Part shown: positions 6,460 through 8,913 of the stretch, one piece after another | How positions within the stretch are numbered: position 1 is the stretch's first letter | Layout: the number at the start of each line of letters is the position of its first letter | Origin: Deltaproteobacteria bacterium | Lineage (GTDB): Bacteria; Desulfobacterota; Desulfobulbia; Desulfobulbales; Desulfobulbaceae | Assembly (NCBI GenBank): GCA_024277485.1 | Contig: JAJRVA010000052.1 | Location: forward strand, 1-8,913 | Direction of reading: 5' to 3' | Length of the DNA stretch: 8,913 nucleotides | Notes under the pieces: model-generated | Database searches by the model: none | What the model saw: only the letters and a program-made list of their open reading frames with translations | What the model was told of the DNA's origin: nothing | Program-made: the position numbers and the translations under genes

Positions 6460-6488
6460 TTGATACATTGTATCCTGTTTTGCATCAT
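6460..6488 (+). promoter_or_regulatory. Possible promoter of the DUF1566 gene with an embedded palindrome
   Basis: TTGATA (6460-6465; 5/6 to -35) and CATCAT (6483-6488; 4/6 to -10) are 17 bases apart. A perfect palindrome GATACA-T-TGTATC (6462-6474) overlaps the -35, a natural place for a regulator to bind. The promoter would give a leader of about 18 bases, and GGAGG lies at 6503-6507. Confidence 0.4.
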
Positions 6489-6512
6489 TATTAAACTTTT
6501 ACGGAGGACATT

Positions 6513-7460
6513 ATGGGGCTGTTCAATACACTTGGCCTGGCTGTCTCATCAACAATAGACTGGGAGATGACCCCTGAGTATACGTTTGGAACATTTGAAA
6601 GCTGGGGCGGCAGGGAGCGGGTGCGAAGTAAAAATGAACGGATCTTCTATTTTTTCATTGATAACTGGGGAGACACTCCCAAGCTCTGCCTCATGGAACG
6701 GGGTATCAAGTATGCCAGGGTGGTCGCGGAGATCCTCGCGCCGGTCGAGATGATTGAGCAGTGCGTGAACCGGCAGGGAAAAGTCGCTTTCTTCGAGAGA
6801 AGTTTTGCCATTGACGAGGCGCTGAAAAAATGGCTGCTGGCCAATGTGATCGAAACCGATGACAACTCGAAAATTATTCCAATTCAAGAGGATGACCAGG
6901 AGACACTGCAGGAAACCGGTCTGCCGGGCAAAAACGAGCCTGTGCCGGAAATCAGTGTTATCTCCCTGCCGGACCGAAAAATGGAACTGGCGGAAAAAGA
7001 CGTAACAGGACTTGTGCAGGAATATAACTTTTATGACTGCGAACGGAACACGCAGGGCAACTTTACCAATTATCTTGTCGACAACGAAGACATCCTGACC
7101 GTGAGCGACAGGAGCACGGGCCTCATGTGGCAGCGAGAAGGCCTGGATATCATGAGTTACCGGATGCTGTGCCGGGAAGTTGAAAAACTGAACCGGGCAG
7201 AGTTGGGCGGGTATTCCGACTGGAGGATTCCTTCCCTTGCCGAGGCCATGTCCCTTATGGAGCCGCAGCCAAACACAAAAGACCAGCACATCCATCCCTG
7301 TTTTTCATCCCAGCAGCCGTTCATCTTTGTCAATGCCACCCGAAATCCCGGCGGATACTGGTTTGTCGACTATAAGCATGGCCGCGCTTTCTGGGCATCC
7401 GGAACCATTCCGGGCGGCTTCGGCAGACTGTGCCGGACGGAAGGAATAGGTGGAAGGTAG
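6513..7460 (+). CDS. DUF1566 (Lcl C-terminal) domain protein with an uncharacterised N-terminal domain
   Basis: This 315-residue protein has no signal peptide or membrane helix. The C-terminal part (about 192-309) is a DUF1566/Lcl-type domain: VSDRSTGLMWQREG (197-210), the helix around MLCREVEKLN, GGYSDWRIPSLAEAMSLM (232-249), GYWFVDYKHGRAFWA and the closing GGFGRLCR. This domain is common in delta- and gammaproteobacterial proteins of unknown role and is related to surface or adhesion proteins such as Legionella Lcl. The N-terminal 115 residues, with IFYFFIDNWGDTPKLCL and an alpha-helical ARVVAEILAPVEMIEQCV region, form a separate domain I do not recognise. An acidic, Pro-containing linker (about 116-165) joins them. 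The start has GGAGG five bases upstream. The stop TAG lies inside the GGTGGAA repeat, so the last few residues (GIGGR) are repeat-encoded. The gene is divergent from glgX and convergent with the carboxypeptidase gene. Confidence 0.8.
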   Translation: MGLFNTLGLAVSSTIDWEMTPEYTFGTFESWGGRERVRSKNERIFYFFIDNWGDTPKLCLMERGIKYARVVAEILAPVEMIEQCVNRQGKVAFFERSFAIDEALKKWLLANVIETDDNSKIIPIQEDDQETLQETGLPGKNEPVPEISVISLPDRKMELAEKDVTGLVQEYNFYDCERNTQGNFTNYLVDNEDILTVSDRSTGLMWQREGLDIMSYRMLCREVEKLNRAELGGYSDWRIPSLAEAMSLMEPQPNTKDQHIHPCFSSQQPFIFVNATRNPGGYWFVDYKHGRAFWASGTIPGGFGRLCRTEGIGGR

Positions 7461-7478
7461 AAGGTGGAAGGTGGAAGG
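7449..7478 (+). repeat. Tandem heptamer repeat, (GGTGGAA)x4
   Basis: Four consecutive 7-base units are present: GGTGGAA, GGTAGAA, GGTGGAA, GGTGGAA, followed by GG. They span the junction of two convergent genes. The variant second unit supplies the TAG stop of the DUF1566 gene, so the array reaches into its coding end. It stops one base short of the carboxypeptidase stop codon. Such short G-rich arrays can change length by replication slippage. Confidence 0.85.
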
Positions 7479-8525
7479 CTATTTGGCGAGAGCGACCCGG
7501 GTGCCCTTTTTGGCCAGCTTTTCCCTGGCTAACCGCACCTGTTTCTTCTTCTTAAAACCATAATCCACCAGGTTCTTAATGTCCGGCCACATGGTTTCGC
7601 TCCCCATGATAGCAACGATAATTGCGCCATCGTCATCGGAAAACTGACCCACGTATGTCTGGCGGGCAGCGCTGGTATACCCGGTCTTTCCCCCCTCAGC
7701 GCCATCGATGCGCCAGAGTGCCTTATTATGATTCCTGAGCAGTTTGCCATAGGATGTCCGGACCTTGACCCTGCTGATACGGCGGGCAAAATCTTCGTCC
7801 TGCATGGCATGGCGAAAAATCGAAGCAAGGTCCCTTGCTGTTGATTTCTGCCCCTTGGCAGTCAGGCCAGAGGCTGTCCGACACACGGTATTTTTTGCCC
7901 CCCAGAGCCTGGCTCGAACAGTCATCATCTCCGCAAACTGCTTCTCACTCCCGGCTATTTTTTCTGCAAGGGCCACACTTGCATCATTTGCCGATGCAAT
8001 CAGGACCGCGTTTATCAGGTCATCTGCTTTGTACGACTTCTTTGTATCCAGATACACTTTTGAACGCGGCATGCGGGCAGCCCGGCGGCTGACCCCTACC
8101 CAGTCATCTCCATCAAGAGATTTCAGGGCAATCATGCCGGTCAGGACTTTGATGGTGGATGCCGGCTGCCGGGGCAGGTCAGCCTGTTTGGAAAACAGCG
8201 TTTTCCCCGTTTCAGCATCAATAATAATAGCACTCTTGGACGTAATTTTTTTGCGGACATCCGGTAGCCAGCTGTATTCCAGGCCGGTCTTCTGCGGTCT
8301 CACCTTAACGGATGATATATTACCCTGCTGTCCTAAAATTACGCTCTGTGGCTGAACCGGCGACACTTGCGCGATGCTGTCCTGCGGAACCTGTTTTGCG
8401 ACATCATCAAGCACCGTCAGGTGGGAGGCATGGAGACATGTACCGGAAAATAAAAAGAGACTGATACCCAGGACAACCTGAGCACTGAGGAAGGCAAAAG
8501 ATCTCATTCTAAAAACATCAACCAT
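7479..8525 (-). CDS. D-alanyl-D-alanine carboxypeptidase (PBP5/S11 family)
   Basis: This 348-residue protein trims the terminal D-Ala from peptidoglycan pentapeptides in the periplasm. The penicillin-binding motifs are intact: S123-T-I-K (PASTIK), S178-A-N (IASANDAS) and K280-T-G (GGKTGYTSAARQ). An N-terminal signal peptide ends near LHA-S (residues 31-34). A Gln/Val/Pro-rich stretch (about 40-95) precedes the catalytic domain. Only about 66 residues follow KTG, and they end in a Lys/Arg-rich tail. The beta-rich C-terminal domain and amphipathic anchor of classical DacA/PBP5 are therefore missing, as in shorter DacD- or PBP7-like relatives. The start at 8525 has a poor Shine-Dalgarno; Met7 (8505-8507) would also give a good signal peptide and is a fair alternative. 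The gene is divergent from the acyl-CoA synthetase gene. Confidence 0.92.
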   Translation of the reverse strand: MVDVFRMRSFAFLSAQVVLGISLFLFSGTCLHASHLTVLDDVAKQVPQDSIAQVSPVQPQSVILGQQGNISSVKVRPQKTGLEYSWLPDVRKKITSKSAIIIDAETGKTLFSKQADLPRQPASTIKVLTGMIALKSLDGDDWVGVSRRAARMPRSKVYLDTKKSYKADDLINAVLIASANDASVALAEKIAGSEKQFAEMMTVRARLWGAKNTVCRTASGLTAKGQKSTARDLASIFRHAMQDEDFARRISRVKVRTSYGKLLRNHNKALWRIDGAEGGKTGYTSAARQTYVGQFSDDDGAIIVAIMGSETMWPDIKNLVDYGFKKKKQVRLAREKLAKKGTRVALAK

Positions 8526-8545
8526 TTTAATATGTTCTCATTTTT

Positions 8546-8562
8546 ATAAGACTTTTTCTTAT
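8546..8562. repeat. Small AT-rich inverted repeat in the carboxypeptidase leader
   Basis: ATAAGA (8546-8551) and TCTTAT (8557-8562) are perfect 6-base arms around a 5-base loop. The repeat lies immediately downstream of the proposed -10 of the carboxypeptidase gene, where an operator or 5' leader hairpin would act. In such AT-rich DNA it may also be chance. Confidence 0.25.
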
Positions 8563-8563
8563 T

Positions 8564-8590
8564 TTTATATAGTGTACCCGCCAGTGTCAA
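8564..8590 (-). promoter_or_regulatory. Possible promoter of the carboxypeptidase gene
   Basis: On the minus strand a perfect TTGACA (8585-8590) is followed by TATAAA (8564-8569; 5/6) with a 15-base spacer, shorter than the ideal 17. The surrounding AT-rich leader of about 35-40 bases reaches the ATG at 8525. It is a plausible sigma-70 promoter. Confidence 0.5.
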
Positions 8591-8634
8591 GAATTTTAGT
8601 ATGTTTTTCCCGTATTTCCGCTCAGTTTTCATTA

Positions 8635-8664
8635 TTGACAGAGTATTAGTATTACGTTTATGCT
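8635..8664 (+). promoter_or_regulatory. Possible sigma-70 promoter for the acyl-CoA synthetase gene
   Basis: A perfect -35 TTGACA (8635-8640) and TATGCT (8659-8664; 4/6) are separated by 18 bases. The start point would be near 8670, leaving a leader of about 45 bases before the ATG at 8715. With the divergent promoter at 8564-8590, the two -35 boxes sit 44 bases apart, back to back. Confidence 0.5.
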
Positions 8665-8714
8665 GACAGTGAAAAAAAATCCCAATGCATGTAAGGCTGT
8701 AAAAGAGGTACACA

Positions 8715-8913
8715 ATGCCTGCTGGAAACACGTCGCAAGCTGAAAAGGAGCCCCGGAAAGAACACCAGGAACACACACCCGCAACTGAGCGGAATAGCGG
8801 GAGTTATGATATAATCCCGGAATGCCCCGAAACACTGAATGCAATGATTGACAGCTGTGCCGAGAAATTCGGTACGCATCCTGCTGTCGGCATGGCTTTT
8901 GAAAAACCTCTTA
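8715..8913 (+). CDS. Probable AMP-binding acyl-CoA synthetase, N-terminal fragment (3' end outside window)
   Basis: An ATG with AAGAGGT about six bases upstream opens a frame of 66 codons that runs off the window end. Residues 1-33 are hydrophilic and charged. From about residue 36 the sequence reads PECPETLNAMIDSCAEKFG and then HPAVGMAFEKPL. This matches the opening of adenylate-forming long-chain fatty acid-CoA ligases, where a helix ending in a 'yP..pAv.....ltY' segment precedes the AMP-binding core. The core motif that would prove it (the SGTTG-type P-loop) lies beyond the window, so the call rests on this short N-terminal pattern. If correct, the enzyme activates fatty acids with ATP and CoA at the inner face of the membrane. 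It is transcribed away from the carboxypeptidase gene across a 189-base AT-rich region. Confidence 0.65.
   Translation, partial: MPAGNTSQAEKEPRKEHQEHTPATERNSGSYDIIPECPETLNAMIDSCAEKFGTHPAVGMAFEKPL

Noticed and set aside
7449..7478. CRISPR-like array
   Set aside because: Units are only 7 bases with no spacers; it is a simple tandem repeat.
8810..8815. Perfect TATAAT as a promoter -10
   Set aside because: It is inside the acyl-CoA synthetase coding region and I see no -35 at a suitable distance.

Overview
The window is a gene-dense, GC-rich bacterial chromosome segment. The gene content, the NrfJ-like tandem OB-fold lipoprotein and a candidate UGA-recoded CxxU gene suggest a Gram-negative deltaproteobacterial (Desulfobacterota) organism. 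That placement is an inference from gene style, not a search result.

Layout. Bases 1-486 hold the C-terminal part of the ribosome-associated GTPase TypA/BipA on the + strand. Just after it, on the same strand, lies a tiny membrane-protein gene (526-687). Its reading frame is interrupted by one in-frame TGA placed to give a C-x-x-U motif between two hydrophobic helices. I read it as a candidate small selenoprotein, and it is the most interesting object in the window. From 658 to 3580 a minus-strand cluster runs, in transcription order: a lipoprotein with two OB-fold-like domains, a ketopantoate reductase (PanE type, TTG start), a HAD-family phosphatase (GTG start) and a zinc-ribbon Nudix hydrolase. 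Gaps are 18-34 bases and a good sigma-70 promoter lies in front, so this is probably one operon. A second minus-strand pair is glgX (glycogen debranching enzyme) followed after 33 bases by an SGNH/GDSL esterase.

The 121-base divergent region between glgX and a plus-strand gene with a C-terminal DUF1566 (Lcl) domain contains a 16-base contiguous match to the Fur box, placed on the likely glgX promoter, plus two further inverted repeats. The DUF1566 gene converges with a minus-strand D-alanyl-D-alanine carboxypeptidase (PBP5/S11 family). Their junction contains a heptamer repeat (GGTGGAA), related to a motif cluster at the 3' end of glgX. After an AT-rich divergent promoter region (8526-8714), the window ends inside the N-terminus of a probable AMP-binding acyl-CoA synthetase.

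The functions are mostly housekeeping: translation, CoA biosynthesis, nucleotide clean-up, glycogen use, cell-wall trimming and acyl activation. I see no tRNA, rRNA, CRISPR array, insertion sequence or phage gene. No stretch over 300 bases lacks a gene.
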